This document shows positions 1 through 9,592 of a DNA stretch of 40,118 bases, one piece after another. The first letter of the stretch is position 1, and each line of letters begins with the position of its first letter. The stretch covers positions 1-40,118 of the forward strand of contig JABGSU010000012.1 of assembly GCA_018647605.1 (NCBI GenBank), written 5' to 3'. This DNA is from Flavobacteriaceae bacterium. Its GTDB lineage: Bacteria; Bacteroidota; Bacteroidia; Flavobacteriales; Flavobacteriaceae. Under the pieces are notes generated by a model, which was not told the DNA's origin, made no database searches, and saw only the letters and a list, made by a program, of their open reading frames with translations. The position numbers and the translations under genes are program-made.

Positions 1-764
1 ACACAATTCATTTGTGCTCTAAAGTGAGGCATGTAGGCAGAATGCAATACGTCCTGAGAGCGCATTTTAAAAATAACTTCTCTACCTGTAGGCAAGTGCA
101 ATTCTTGCACCACTACATCGTCAAAACCATTGGGGTCGGTAGCATCAATTCCAACGAGATTTTTTCCATCAAAATCTTGTAAAAAACGAACATTGGCATC
201 ACCCAAAACGCCATCTTCTCCAGCATAACGGGCTTTCCAATTGAACTGCTGAGCATATAGCTCTACCACCAAAGCATCTTCATTTTCTTCAACCGTCATG
301 ATATCTGTCCAAGTGTACAATCCGTATAGGATCAACCCTGCCAATGCAATTACAGGGATGATGGTCCAGATGGCTTCCAATCGGTCATTGTCTGCATAAA
401 ACAAAGCTTTTTTACCCTTTTCACCTCTGTATTTATAGGCAAAATAATGCAAAAGGGCTTGAGTAATCGTCTGTGTAAAAAAGATGATAGCAAACGAAAT
501 CCACATCAGATTGTCATACTCAATGCCGTGTTCTGATGATGCATCGGGCAAGAGTACATCTCCCCATTTCCAGAAGGAAAACAAGGTGATAGCATAAATG
601 AATATCAAAAAGGCAAACATCATCTGTCCGTTCCAACGGTTGTCATCGTCATCTGCTACCTGAGTGTTCTCTTTTTTAGGTTGAGACAATTCAAATATCT
701 TGGTGATTTGCCAGATGGCAATTGCGATCAACGCTAAAACCGTAAGTGTCAATAAAATCGTCAT
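1..764 (-). CDS. coxB: cytochrome c oxidase subunit II (partial, C-terminus beyond window)
   Basis: Subunit II of the haem-copper terminal oxidase, which accepts electrons from cytochrome c at its CuA centre. The translation starts at ATG 762-764 and runs off the left edge (254 codons seen). It shows a hydrophobic N-terminal stretch, a second and third hydrophobic segment, the typical ADNDRLEAIWTIIPV before the last helix, and then the periplasmic cupredoxin domain with ELYAQQFNWKARY and DVLHSAYMPHFRAQMNC. The His of DVLHS is the first CuA ligand; the remaining Cys/His ligands lie past the edge. It begins 19 bases after actF stops, so it is probably cotranscribed with the complex III operon, in keeping with the known supercomplex of the two enzymes. 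Confidence 0.96.
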   Translation of the reverse strand, partial: MTILLTLTVLALIAIAIWQITKIFELSQPKKENTQVADDDDNRWNGQMMFAFLIFIYAITLFSFWKWGDVLLPDASSEHGIEYDNLMWISFAIIFFTQTITQALLHYFAYKYRGEKGKKALFYADNDRLEAIWTIIPVIALAGLILYGLYTWTDIMTVEENEDALVVELYAQQFNWKARYAGEDGVLGDANVRFLQDFDGKNLVGIDATDPNGFDDVVVQELHLPTGREVIFKMRSQDVLHSAYMPHFRAQMNC

Positions 765-783
765 TTATCTTACCATTAATTGA

Positions 784-2136
784 TTAATAGTGAAAGCGTT
801 CACTCTCTCCCATGAATGGATCTCCAACTGCATGAAGTGGTGCTTTCGAAATTTCTTTAAATACAACAAACAAGAACAGTCCAAAGAAGAATGAAAATCC
901 TCCCAATTCGGCAACACCAATGAACCACTGGTCTCCTACGGCCGAAGGCATGATCATGTTGAATACGTCTATATAATGCCCCAGTAGGATCACAATACCC
1001 GCCATAACAATAAAGTAATTGAGACGTTTGTAATCACTGTTCATCAAAATCAATAGTGGGAATATAAAATTCATGACCAACATACCGAAAAAAGGTAGGT
1101 TGTAGTCCTCAATTCGAGTGATGAAATAAGTCACCTCTTCAGGAATGTTGGAGTACCAAATGAGCATGAATTGTGAAAACCACAAATAGGTCCAGAAAAT
1201 ACTGACGCCAAACATAAATTTTCCTAAATCGTGGATGTGGCTGTCATTAACTTTTTCAAGATAGCCTTTCGACTTGAGGTAAATCGTGATCAAGGCAATA
1301 GTGGTTATACCTGATACAAACATACTGGCAAAAACATACCAGCCGAAGAGTGTACTGAACCAATGGGGATCAATAGACATCACCCAATCCCATGACATCA
1401 TGGATTCTGTTACAATAAAGAATACCAAAAATGCCGCTGAAATTCTAAAGTTCTTTTTGTGATTGGAGATGTCCTTGGCTTGGTCTTGCGCCAAAGAGAA
1501 TTTTCTCGAGAAATAACGATAGGTCGTCCATCCACCAATATAAATCAACGCGCGGGTTAAAAACCCTGGAACGTTGAGAAAGCCTACTTTTCCTTGAATC
1601 AATTTATCATGGGCCACCACTTCAGGATCCATCCAAATAAAAAGATGATTGAAATGCATTCCTGACAGTAGGAGGATTACAAAAACAACGAGTGCACCAG
1701 GCAACAAATAAGCGGTAATGCCTTCCATTACTCTAAAAAGAGTAGGAGACCAACCTGCCTGTGCGGCTCGGTTAACAGCATAAAAGGCTAGTGAACCTAG
1801 GGCAATCATCATAAAGAAGAAGGCCGCTACATAAAGAGCTGCCCATGGTCTATTTTGTAGTTGGTGTAACAAATGTTCACCGTGGTGATCTTCACCATGC
1901 TCCTCTCCATGTGTAGAAGCAGCTTGATGTTCTCCTTCTGCGTGGGAATCAACCTTATGATCGGCTCCATGACTATCAGCAGTTCCGTGTCCTTCACCGT
2001 GATGCGGATCGGCTACCATAGCGGTTGCTTCCTCAACAGTATCGGGAGCAGTTAAAAATCCATAGGTCAAACCTAGAAATCCAACAACCATCAAAATGAT
2101 GGAAAAGTTTCTTAATTTATTTGTAAAAGTATACAT
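784..2136 (-). CDS. actF: alternative complex III subunit ActF (NrfD-like quinol-binding membrane protein)
   Basis: Polytopic membrane subunit of quinol:cytochrome c oxidoreductase (alternative complex III), homologous to ActC and NrfD/PsrC proteins. The 450-residue product has about ten hydrophobic segments; conserved-looking pieces include MSWDWVMSIDPHWFSTLFGWY and WYSNIPEEV. I start at ATG 2134-2136, 16 bases after actE ends. A TTG at 2161-2163 would add nine residues and overlap actE, and is less likely. Between the first and second helices (about residues 44-91) lies a loop with some 13 histidines among Asp, Glu and Gly, which could bind metal but has no assigned role. It ends 19 bases before coxB. 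Confidence 0.93.
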   Translation of the reverse strand: MYTFTNKLRNFSIILMVVGFLGLTYGFLTAPDTVEEATAMVADPHHGEGHGTADSHGADHKVDSHAEGEHQAASTHGEEHGEDHHGEHLLHQLQNRPWAALYVAAFFFMMIALGSLAFYAVNRAAQAGWSPTLFRVMEGITAYLLPGALVVFVILLLSGMHFNHLFIWMDPEVVAHDKLIQGKVGFLNVPGFLTRALIYIGGWTTYRYFSRKFSLAQDQAKDISNHKKNFRISAAFLVFFIVTESMMSWDWVMSIDPHWFSTLFGWYVFASMFVSGITTIALITIYLKSKGYLEKVNDSHIHDLGKFMFGVSIFWTYLWFSQFMLIWYSNIPEEVTYFITRIEDYNLPFFGMLVMNFIFPLLILMNSDYKRLNYFIVMAGIVILLGHYIDVFNMIMPSAVGDQWFIGVAELGGFSFFFGLFLFVVFKEISKAPLHAVGDPFMGESERFHY

Positions 2137-2152
2137 ACCGCTGTTCAATAAA

Positions 2153-2710
2153 TTATTTGTCAATTAGGTTTTCTCTCAACTCCGTAACATGTTGTGCAAT
2201 TTGCCACCTTTCGGTTGCATTAACTTGTCCAGCATGGGATCCCATTGCGTTTCTACCATACATTAATACGTGATAGATACTTCCGGGTGTAATGTCGCGA
2301 TCTGCATAATTGGGTACGCCCAAGTATTTTTCACGGGTCATCAATATGCCTTGTCCATCTCCTTTTTTTCCATGACAGACGGCACAATAGATAGCGTATA
2401 ATTCTTTGCCCTGATTGAGGTTATCTTCAGTGATTTCAATAGGAGATTTAAGATCTGCTTTGGCCGATTCATATCCTTCGTTACTATCGGGATAGTCGTA
2501 AGGAACCCACCCTCTGTTAATCGAACCCTCTACAGGGAGCTGGGCTTCAATACCGTTAGCAAAAGCATCGGAATCTGCATAAGTTTCATATCCCACTGGT
2601 TCATACATATTAGGGAAATATTGATAATTGGGTTTAGATGGGTTGAAACAAGATTGTAAGCTCAACAGCAGTGCCATAAGCACCCAAAAAGAAGTTGTTC
2701 TATTCATCAT
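2153..2710 (-). CDS. actE: alternative complex III subunit ActE (monohaem cytochrome c lipoprotein)
   Basis: Periplasmic class I cytochrome c subunit of alternative complex III, thought to pass electrons towards the oxidase. The product has a lipoprotein signal (LLLSLQSC, Cys about residue 20), one CAVCH haem c motif followed by KKGDGQGILM, and a distal Met in the RNAMGSHAG region. Two adjacent ATGs (2708-2710 and 2705-2707) both fit a short lipoprotein n-region. A further ATG at 2740 would add ten residues lying over actD and is unlikely. The start overlaps the actD stop (2700-2702), which suggests translational coupling. Confidence 0.93.
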   Translation of the reverse strand: MMNRTTSFWVLMALLLSLQSCFNPSKPNYQYFPNMYEPVGYETYADSDAFANGIEAQLPVEGSINRGWVPYDYPDSNEGYESAKADLKSPIEITEDNLNQGKELYAIYCAVCHGKKGDGQGILMTREKYLGVPNYADRDITPGSIYHVLMYGRNAMGSHAGQVNATERWQIAQHVTELRENLIDK

Positions 2711-3239
2711 CGCCCTTTTTTTCAATGGTTGTAATATCAATGGCTCCCGTCTCTTTTAACAAGGATTTGATTTCTTTTTCGTTGTTGTGCAACTCAATTT
2801 CGATCAAAAATTTATCGTCAGTGGTCAGGGGGTTTGGATTTTCTGCTTCTTTAAATGGCCATAGCTTACTTCTTAGGTAAAAGGTAATGACCATTAAGTG
2901 AGCGGCAAAAAATACCGTCATTTCAAACATGATGGGAACGAAAGCAGGCATGTTTTCCAAATAGGAAAAACTTGGCTTCCCTCCGATATTTTGTGGCCAA
3001 TCTTCGATCATGATATAATTCATCATCATTACAGCCACGGCAAAACCTATACATCCGTATATAAAGGCCATGATCGAAATACGGGTTTCGGCCAATCCAA
3101 GGGCTTTGTCTAAACCATGGACTGGAAAAGGAGTGTAAACCTCTTCAATATGGTGCTTTTTCTCGCGGATCGATTTTACTGCAGACAACAGTACATCGTC
3201 GTCGTCGTATAAAGCGTGTATTACTTGATTACTGCTCAT
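2700..3239 (-). CDS. actD: alternative complex III subunit ActD (DUF3341)
   Basis: Small membrane subunit of alternative complex III, DUF3341 family. The 179-residue protein begins MSSNQVIHALYDDDDVLL, the cytoplasmic segment typical of the family. It continues with PFPVHGLDKALGL and then two transmembrane helices (about residues 55-75 and 100-125) separated by a loop with IGGKPSFSYLENMPAFVPIMFE. I chose ATG 3237-3239 because it overlaps the actC stop as ATGA, because homologues start here, and because the longer reading frame upstream is only antisense noise inside actC. The C-terminus is acidic and cytoplasmic. Confidence 0.94.
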   Translation of the reverse strand: MSSNQVIHALYDDDDVLLSAVKSIREKKHHIEEVYTPFPVHGLDKALGLAETRISIMAFIYGCIGFAVAVMMMNYIMIEDWPQNIGGKPSFSYLENMPAFVPIMFEMTVFFAAHLMVITFYLRSKLWPFKEAENPNPLTTDDKFLIEIELHNNEKEIKSLLKETGAIDITTIEKKGDDE

Positions 3240-4621
3240 TCGCCGTCTCTTAATTTTTTGTAGTTCTCTCCAGAGGATTTTAAAATGGTTTTTACTTCTG
3301 CCTGAGCAATCACAGGGAATGTTCTGGAATAAAGCAAAAACAGTACAAAGAAAAATCCTATGGTACCTATAAATATTCCTATGTCCACAAAGGTGGGGGA
3401 AAACATGGTCCAAGAGGAAGGTAGATAATCCCTGTGCAATGAAGTCACAATGATTACAAATCGTTCAAACCACATACCAATGTTCACCACTATTGAAATT
3501 ATAAAGGAAAATACGATACTGGTTCTCAATTTTTTAAACCACATGAATTGTGGGGAGAAAACATTACAGGTCATCATGGACCAATAGGCCCACCAGTAGG
3601 GTCCTGTTGCTCTGTTAAGGAAGGCATACTGTTCGTATTCTACTCCTGAATACCAAGCGATAAACAACTCGGTAATATAGGCAACACCCACAATAGAGCC
3701 AGTGATCATGATAACGATATTCATCAACTCAATGTGTTGCACAGTGATATAGTCTTCCAAATGGGAAACCTTACGCATGATAATCAATAAGGTATTTACC
3801 ATAGCAAAGCCTGAAAATATAGCTCCAGCCACAAAATAGGGAGGGAAAATAGTGGTGTGCCAACCTGGAATAACTGAGGTGGCAAAGTCAAAAGATACAA
3901 TGGTATGAACGGAGAGTACCAATGGTGTAGCCAATCCTGCCAAAACCAATGAAACTTCTTCAAATCGTTGCCAATCTTTGGCCCTACCCGACCAACCAAA
4001 GCTCAAAAGACTGTATATTTTCTTTTGGAATGGCTTAATGGCTCGATCACGAATCATGGCAAAGTCAGGCAATAATCCCGTCCACCAAAAAACCAATGAA
4101 ACCGATAAATAGGTAGAAATGGCAAATACGTCCCACAAAAGCGGGGAGTTAAAATTCACCCAGAGGGAGCCGAACGTATTGGGAATGGGCAAAACCCAGT
4201 ATGCCAACCATGGTCGTCCCATGTGTATGATGGGAAATAATCCCGCTTGGATTACAGAGAATATGGTCATGGCTTCCGCAGATCGGTTGATGGCCATTCT
4301 CCATTTTTGTCTGAATAATAGAAGTACTGCAGAAATCAAAGTCCCTGCATGACCAATTCCTACCCACCATACAAAGTTGGTGATGTCCCAAGCCCAACCT
4401 ACTGTTTTATTCAAGCCCCACGTTCCTATTCCTGTACCTATGGTATAGGCAATACAGCCCAATCCCCATAGGAAGGCAGTTAGGGCAATACCGAAAACAA
4501 TCCACCATTGGCGATTGGCTTTTCCCTCTACGGGGGCCGCCACGTCAACTGTGACATCGTGATACGTCTTGTCGCCAGTTACTAAGGGTTTTCTTATAGG
4601 TGCTTCGTAATGAGATGCCAT
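3236..4621 (-). CDS. actC: alternative complex III subunit ActC (NrfD/PsrC-like membrane protein)
   Basis: The second NrfD-like integral membrane subunit of alternative complex III, adjacent to the iron-sulfur subunit ActB and believed to form the quinol site. The 461-residue protein has an N-terminal cytoplasmic tail (MASHYEAPIRKPLVTGDKTYHDV) and about ten transmembrane segments. Family-typical stretches are WVGIGHAGTLISAVLLL, HMGRPWLAYWVLP and FVAGAIFSGFAMV. ATG 4619-4621 is the natural start, 19 bases after actB. Its TGA overlaps the actD ATG by four bases. Sequence relation to actF suggests an ancient duplication, as known for this complex. Confidence 0.95.
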   Translation of the reverse strand: MASHYEAPIRKPLVTGDKTYHDVTVDVAAPVEGKANRQWWIVFGIALTAFLWGLGCIAYTIGTGIGTWGLNKTVGWAWDITNFVWWVGIGHAGTLISAVLLLFRQKWRMAINRSAEAMTIFSVIQAGLFPIIHMGRPWLAYWVLPIPNTFGSLWVNFNSPLLWDVFAISTYLSVSLVFWWTGLLPDFAMIRDRAIKPFQKKIYSLLSFGWSGRAKDWQRFEEVSLVLAGLATPLVLSVHTIVSFDFATSVIPGWHTTIFPPYFVAGAIFSGFAMVNTLLIIMRKVSHLEDYITVQHIELMNIVIMITGSIVGVAYITELFIAWYSGVEYEQYAFLNRATGPYWWAYWSMMTCNVFSPQFMWFKKLRTSIVFSFIISIVVNIGMWFERFVIIVTSLHRDYLPSSWTMFSPTFVDIGIFIGTIGFFFVLFLLYSRTFPVIAQAEVKTILKSSGENYKKLRDGE

Positions 4622-4640
4622 ACGATTGGTTTTTCTATTT

Positions 4641-7600
4641 CTAAGATTCGTCAGTGTTTCTTACCATGGTTTGATACATGACATTGGGTTTTGTCCCTAC
4701 GCTTTCCAGTAAATGATACATTCTATCTTCTTCTTTCAACGCAGCCACTTGGCTATCTTTATCGTTGATGTCTCCAAAAACAATCGCTCCGTTGCTGCAA
4801 GCATTGGAACATGCTGTCTGAAATTCTCCATCTTCAATAGGTCTTCCTTCCAACTTGGCATCCAATATGGTTTTTTGAGTCATCTGGATACACATGGAAC
4901 ATTTTTCCATTACCCCTCTTGATCGAACCACCACATCGGGATTCAGTACCATACGGCCCAAATCGTTATTCATGTGATAATCAAACTCATCATTTTTATT
5001 GTATAGGAACCAATTGAACCTTCTCACTTTATAAGGGCAGTTATTGGCACAATAACGCGTTCCAACACATCGGTTATAGGCCATATGATTTTGACCTTGT
5101 CGACCATGGGAAGAGGCCGCCACTGGGCAAACCGTTTCACAAGGAGCATGGTTACAGTGCTGACACATTACGGGTTGGAAAGCAACCTGTGGGTTTTCAG
5201 ATGCATTTTCCATCTCACCAAAAGTGGTCAATGAATCTCCTAAACCTGAAATATCTTCTTTGGTTTGATCGTCATCTCCAAAAGTTTCTCCAGAAGAATA
5301 ATAACGATCAATTCTCAACCAGTGCATATCTCTTGACTTTCTGATTTCTTGTTTTCCTACAACAGGAACATTGTTTTCAGAATGACAGGCAATCACACAA
5401 GCACCACAACCGGTACAGGCGTTTAGGTCGATAGACATATTAAAATGATGACCCACGGAACGGTCAAAAGCTTGCCACATGTCAACCTCTGGGGAAGTGA
5501 CTTCGTATTCCATATGGTTTTTAGAAACTTTTGGAATAGCGTTCCAGTATTTTTTATCCTTAGTGTTAAAAACCTCCAAGGTCGTCTCTTTGACGATGTC
5601 TCCCCTTCCCATTAGGGTGTTGTGCAATTGCACACAGGCAAACTCGTGAAAACCATCTGCAAGTGATATTCTTACTTCTTGGACAGCATCAAAATTATTG
5701 TATAAAGGGTAGGCATCAACACCCACTTGCATTTCATCTTGCAAACCTCTTTTTTCACCATATCCAAAGGCCAGACCTACTGTCCCTTTGGCTTGACCTG
5801 GTTGAATGATTACAGGAGCAACGAGGCTTTTGCTTCCTACGGTTACATTGGCATAACTTCCATTGAGAGCTCCATCGGCGACATTAACATTCTTGAGGCC
5901 AATGTTTTTAGCATCAGCAGCAGAAACGGTCAGGTAATTGTCCCATGACACCCTTGAAATAGGATCTGGAAATTCTTGTAACCAAGGGTTGTTGGACTGC
6001 TGACCATCACCCATTCCTGTTTTTGGATACAATACCAATGAAAGAGCAGATGAGGATACTTTTGATAATGTTTTGATCTGACGGCTAACGTCAAAAGAGA
6101 CTTGGTCATATTCCATTAGCTCTTTGGCTGAAAAGAAACCATCGTGTAATGTCTGATTCCAAGAATTTCCACTGAGCATATTTTCCGCCCAATTGGATTT
6201 GATTTCTTGATAGTAAGTGCTGCTATTTCCAGAAAGTTTTAAAAGTACATCCTGAAATTGTTGGGTATCAAATAAAGGGCGAATTGTCGGTTGTGCTAAA
6301 GCGTAATGTCCCTTTTTAAATTCATAATCTCCCCAACTCTCAAGATAATGTGGAGTTGCAGCAATATATTGAGAAGCTGCAGCTGTTTCATCCTCTTTGA
6401 GGGCGAAAGCAACAGACAATTCTAATTTTGAAAGTGCTACTGTAAAGGCCTCAGCATTGGGAAGGGTTAAACTTGGATTCACACCAGCAGTAATAAGACC
6501 TTTTACCTTTCCACTTTTCATATCGCCAATTAATTTATTGACGGCTTGGTTACTTCCTTGACGGATAAGCTTTGGCTGGGCAGTATCAATGACTTCTGAT
6601 TGAAGGTGATCGTTGATCGCCAAAATCACTTCTTGAACGGCAACATCATCTATACCTGAGACTACAACCGCTTTGGACCCTGATTTTTGGAGGCGACTAA
6701 CAGCTTTAGCAACTGCCTTTTTTATCTGAGGGTTTAGATCATTGGTCAACGAAACTCCCTGAAGTTGTGCATAAATCTGCGCAACGATTTTTTTCTGAGT
6801 AGCAGGATCGGTTGGAATTCTGCGATCAGATTTGGCACCCGATAGGGTCATATTGGATTCAAACTGAACGTGAAAAGACATTTCAGTCTTCCCATTGTGT
6901 TTTTTGGGAGCCCTACTTTTGGCATAACCACTATCATATCCACCACCTTGCCAATCACCTAGAATGTCTGCTCCAATCGATACAATAGTCTCAGCTTTGG
7001 AAAAGTCGTAGTCTGCCAAAGCCCTAACACCATAGATTTTTTCGAAGGCATCCAGTGCGGGACTAACAGATAGTACATCGTAAGTTACATGGCTGACATT
7101 GGGAAACTCCGCAATAAATTTATCAATGATCAGCTGTGTAGTCGGGCTTGCAAAGGTTTGGGTCAGCAAGACTACAGGCTTATCTGAAACGGCCATCGCC
7201 TTGAGTTTGGCACCTACTTGGTCGTAAAGACCCTTCCATCTAATGTCTTTTCCAGCTGCCTTAGGACCTTGCAATCTGTTGATGTCATACATGGACAGTA
7301 CCGATGCATGTACTCGTGCATTCCCATCTCCTAGCGTGGGGGCCTCTTTGTTGTTTTCGACCTTGATGGGTCGACCCTCTCGGGTTTTTATAATGACGCT
7401 CCTAAAGTCATAGCCATCAGCAATTACCGTGGCGTAATAGTTTGCAATTCCAGGAATGATTTGTTCTGGTTGTACCACATAGGGTACCGATTTTATGACA
7501 GGACCCTCACAGGCGGCTAAACTAGCAGCAGCAGTACTGAACCCCACATATTTGAGAAAATCCCTACGGTTAGTATTGGATTGACTCATGGTTTGTTCGT

Positions 7601-7721
7601 CTCCCAAAAACTCGTCTACTGGAATTTTATCTACAAATTCATTTTGTTCCAGCTTTTGAACCAACTCATTTTCTTTGTCGAGTTGCGCTACGCTTTTCCA
7701 ATAAACTTTATTTGATGACAT
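4641..7721 (-). CDS. actB: alternative complex III subunit ActB (molybdopterin-like/iron-sulfur protein)
   Basis: Large peripheral subunit of alternative complex III, a fusion of a molybdopterin-oxidoreductase-like domain and a four-cluster ferredoxin domain. The 1026-residue product has the extended Tat-targeting N-terminus of this family: about 50 residues, then NRRDFLKYVG with the twin arginines at 52-53. A Cys at 71 (ASLAAC) can be lipidated. Residues 75-740 resemble a molybdopterin enzyme that in characterised complexes binds no cofactor. From about residue 768 come four cysteine groups (CTGCGACVIAC, CQHCNHAPCETVC, CVGTRYCANNCP, CSMC...CSNAC) for Fe-S clusters. It is read between actA and actC. 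Confidence 0.96.
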   Translation of the reverse strand: MSSNKVYWKSVAQLDKENELVQKLEQNEFVDKIPVDEFLGDEQTMSQSNTNRRDFLKYVGFSTAAASLAACEGPVIKSVPYVVQPEQIIPGIANYYATVIADGYDFRSVIIKTREGRPIKVENNKEAPTLGDGNARVHASVLSMYDINRLQGPKAAGKDIRWKGLYDQVGAKLKAMAVSDKPVVLLTQTFASPTTQLIIDKFIAEFPNVSHVTYDVLSVSPALDAFEKIYGVRALADYDFSKAETIVSIGADILGDWQGGGYDSGYAKSRAPKKHNGKTEMSFHVQFESNMTLSGAKSDRRIPTDPATQKKIVAQIYAQLQGVSLTNDLNPQIKKAVAKAVSRLQKSGSKAVVVSGIDDVAVQEVILAINDHLQSEVIDTAQPKLIRQGSNQAVNKLIGDMKSGKVKGLITAGVNPSLTLPNAEAFTVALSKLELSVAFALKEDETAAASQYIAATPHYLESWGDYEFKKGHYALAQPTIRPLFDTQQFQDVLLKLSGNSSTYYQEIKSNWAENMLSGNSWNQTLHDGFFSAKELMEYDQVSFDVSRQIKTLSKVSSSALSLVLYPKTGMGDGQQSNNPWLQEFPDPISRVSWDNYLTVSAADAKNIGLKNVNVADGALNGSYANVTVGSKSLVAPVIIQPGQAKGTVGLAFGYGEKRGLQDEMQVGVDAYPLYNNFDAVQEVRISLADGFHEFACVQLHNTLMGRGDIVKETTLEVFNTKDKKYWNAIPKVSKNHMEYEVTSPEVDMWQAFDRSVGHHFNMSIDLNACTGCGACVIACHSENNVPVVGKQEIRKSRDMHWLRIDRYYSSGETFGDDDQTKEDISGLGDSLTTFGEMENASENPQVAFQPVMCQHCNHAPCETVCPVAASSHGRQGQNHMAYNRCVGTRYCANNCPYKVRRFNWFLYNKNDEFDYHMNNDLGRMVLNPDVVVRSRGVMEKCSMCIQMTQKTILDAKLEGRPIEDGEFQTACSNACSNGAIVFGDINDKDSQVAALKEEDRMYHLLESVGTKPNVMYQTMVRNTDES

Positions 7722-7739
7722 AATGTTGTTTAAACGTAT

Positions 7740-9068
7740 TTAATAGTGACACTTACCACATTCCAAACCGCCCATTTGAGCAACAGTAAGTTTTTCAACT
7801 CCGTACTTCTTAGACAGCTCGTCGTGTATTTTGGCGTAGTATTCATTGTCCTCAACTTTTATATTGGTTTCTCTATGACAATTAATACACCATCCCATGG
7901 TCAATGATGAATGCTGATACATTATTTCCATTTCCTCTACAGGACCATGACAGGTTTGACATTCAACACCTCCCACCTGAACATGCTGAGCGTGATTGAA
8001 ATAAACAAAGTCTGGCAGATTGTGAATCCTTACCCATTTAACAGGCTTAGTATCGCCTGTATAGGCCTGATTTTCTTCATCCCAACCTACAGCATCGTAT
8101 AGTTTCTTGATCTCTTTGGTATAGAATTCTTTAGTATAACCATTTTCTAAATCTTCCTCACCGTTGTATTCTGCTATATTTTTGTGACAGTTCATACACA
8201 CATTCAATGATGGAATTCCTGAATGTTTGGAAACCCTAGCAGAGGAGTGACAATACTTACACTCAATTTGATTGGCTCCTGCGTGTATTTTGTGTGAATA
8301 ATGAATCGGTTGTACCGGGGCATATCCTTGATCTATTCCCACTTGCATGAGAAATCCATAAACAAAATAGGCGCTGCTCAACAATAAAGTAATCACAGAC
8401 AGGAAGATCAAAAATTGATTTTTAGCAATCACCTGCCATAAAGGAGGTCGCTGTTCCTTGACTGGAGGTGTGATATCAACACCACTGGCAATAGCTATCC
8501 GTTTTAAAGTTTTTTGTACCAAAAACAACATAACCACCAGTAAGATAAATACCAGTGATAAGGCCCCTAGAATAAGATCATTATTAACACCCGAGTCTGA
8601 AGTTGCAGCAGTCTGCTGTGTTACAGCAGAAGCTACAGGGGCAGGAGGAGTATAATCAGTATAGGCAAGAATGTTATCAATGTCGGCATTAGACAACAGA
8701 GGGAAAGCGTTCATGGCTACCTTATTGTATTCTTCCCAAACAGCTACCGCTTGTGGGTCGCCATCTTTGATCATGGCAGCACTGTTCTTGATCCAACTGT
8801 ACAACCATTCACGTTCGTATTTTGCAGAAACGCCTTTAAGTGCTGGACCTACTGCTTTCTTATTCAGTTTGTGACAAGCTGCACAATTAGCATTGAATAA
8901 CTTTTTCCCTGCTTGGACGTCTGCTTCTTGAGCAAAGCCAGAAAGGGATGATAAAGAAATTATTAGTGAAATTAAAAAGACGCTAAATCTATTAAGATGC
9001 GTTCGTTTCGGTGAAACTACGGTCAATCTGTTTGAAAGGGCTAACAATATGTTTTTTCTAAAATCCAC
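7740..9068 (-). CDS. actA: alternative complex III subunit ActA (multihaem cytochrome c, start uncertain)
   Basis: Cytochrome c subunit of alternative complex III and first gene of the operon. The product has a signal sequence (hydrophobic core ending SLSGFAQ), a class I cytochrome c domain with CAACH, a Pro/Ala/Thr linker, a transmembrane helix, a second hydrophobic helix, and a pentahaem domain (CKYCH, CMNCH, CQTCH, CINCH, CGKCH): six haem motifs in all. There is no in-frame ATG before the signal peptide. GTG 9066-9068 is the longest option, but a -7-like box lies only two bases upstream of it, so TTG 9045-9047 or TTG 9024-9026 may be the true start. Both would keep a complete signal peptide. 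Confidence 0.9.
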   Translation of the reverse strand: MDFRKNILLALSNRLTVVSPKRTHLNRFSVFLISLIISLSSLSGFAQEADVQAGKKLFNANCAACHKLNKKAVGPALKGVSAKYEREWLYSWIKNSAAMIKDGDPQAVAVWEEYNKVAMNAFPLLSNADIDNILAYTDYTPPAPVASAVTQQTAATSDSGVNNDLILGALSLVFILLVVMLFLVQKTLKRIAIASGVDITPPVKEQRPPLWQVIAKNQFLIFLSVITLLLSSAYFVYGFLMQVGIDQGYAPVQPIHYSHKIHAGANQIECKYCHSSARVSKHSGIPSLNVCMNCHKNIAEYNGEEDLENGYTKEFYTKEIKKLYDAVGWDEENQAYTGDTKPVKWVRIHNLPDFVYFNHAQHVQVGGVECQTCHGPVEEMEIMYQHSSLTMGWCINCHRETNIKVEDNEYYAKIHDELSKKYGVEKLTVAQMGGLECGKCHY

Positions 9069-9070
9069 AA

Positions 9071-9078
9071 CAAATTTA
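9071..9078 (-). promoter_or_regulatory. possible -7 element of the act-cox operon
   Basis: On the minus strand this reads TAAATTTG, a full match to the Bacteroidota -7 consensus TAnnTTTG. No convincing TTG is seen at the expected -33 distance. If used, transcription would begin near 9062-9066, which bears on where actA is translated from. Confidence 0.35.
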
Positions 9079-9205
9079 AGTCATAGACTTGTTAACTTAA
9101 AACCTCCCATTTAACATTTTTATAATTTATACCAATTCTAAATAACTGTTTAATTTAATTGACATTTATAAAGAGCGTTTTTTGTTTTTTTTGTTCTTTT
9201 GTGAA

Positions 9206-9592
9206 ATGACAAAACCTGTTTACAAATGGCTATTTACAATCATTTTGATTCTTTTATCGGTAAGTGAATTAATGGCTCAAGCTCTTTCGGTAAAGATTCA
9301 ACAAGATTCTTCCATCACCCGGCTGATGGCTGCCAAAAAAAATATTGATACTGAAAATTATTCTTCAAAATTTTATACCATCCAATTGTTTTACGGAAAC
9401 AACAAAAGGGCAGAAGAACTGTATGAAAATTTCAAAAGGGATTTTCCAAATTGGGAGGTGGACTTGAGTTTCGAAACCCCAAACTACAAAGTCCAAGTGG
9501 GTAGATTTAAAGACTACTATTTCGGCCTAAACAAACTCAAAGAAATTAAAAAGGTTTATCCTGCCGCTTTTCTACTCGAAATAAAAGACTAA
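9206..9592 (+). CDS. small secreted SPOR-domain protein
   Basis: A 128-residue exported protein. An N-terminal signal peptide ([10 protein letters not shown], hydrophobic core, cleavage after SELMAQA) is followed by a short linker and one SPOR-like domain from about residue 52 to the end ([20 protein letters not shown], then [18 protein letters not shown]). SPOR domains bind peptidoglycan stripped of stem peptides, so an envelope role is likely, but the specific function is unknown. I start at ATG 9206-9208; an upstream TTG at 9182 adds only non-signal-like residues. It converges on infB, the two stop codons overlapping by four bases (9589-9592). Confidence 0.8.
   Translation: MTKPVYKWLFTIILILLSVSELMAQALSVKIQQDSSITRLMAAKKNIDTENYSSKFYTIQLFYGNNKRAEELYENFKRDFPNWEVDLSFETPNYKVQVGRFKDYYFGLNKLKEIKKVYPAAFLLEIKD

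Noticed and set aside
3240-3413. N-terminal extension of ActD by 58 residues
   Set aside because: The added residues overlap actC out of frame and lack family similarity; ATG 3239 gives the ATGA coupling and the normal length.
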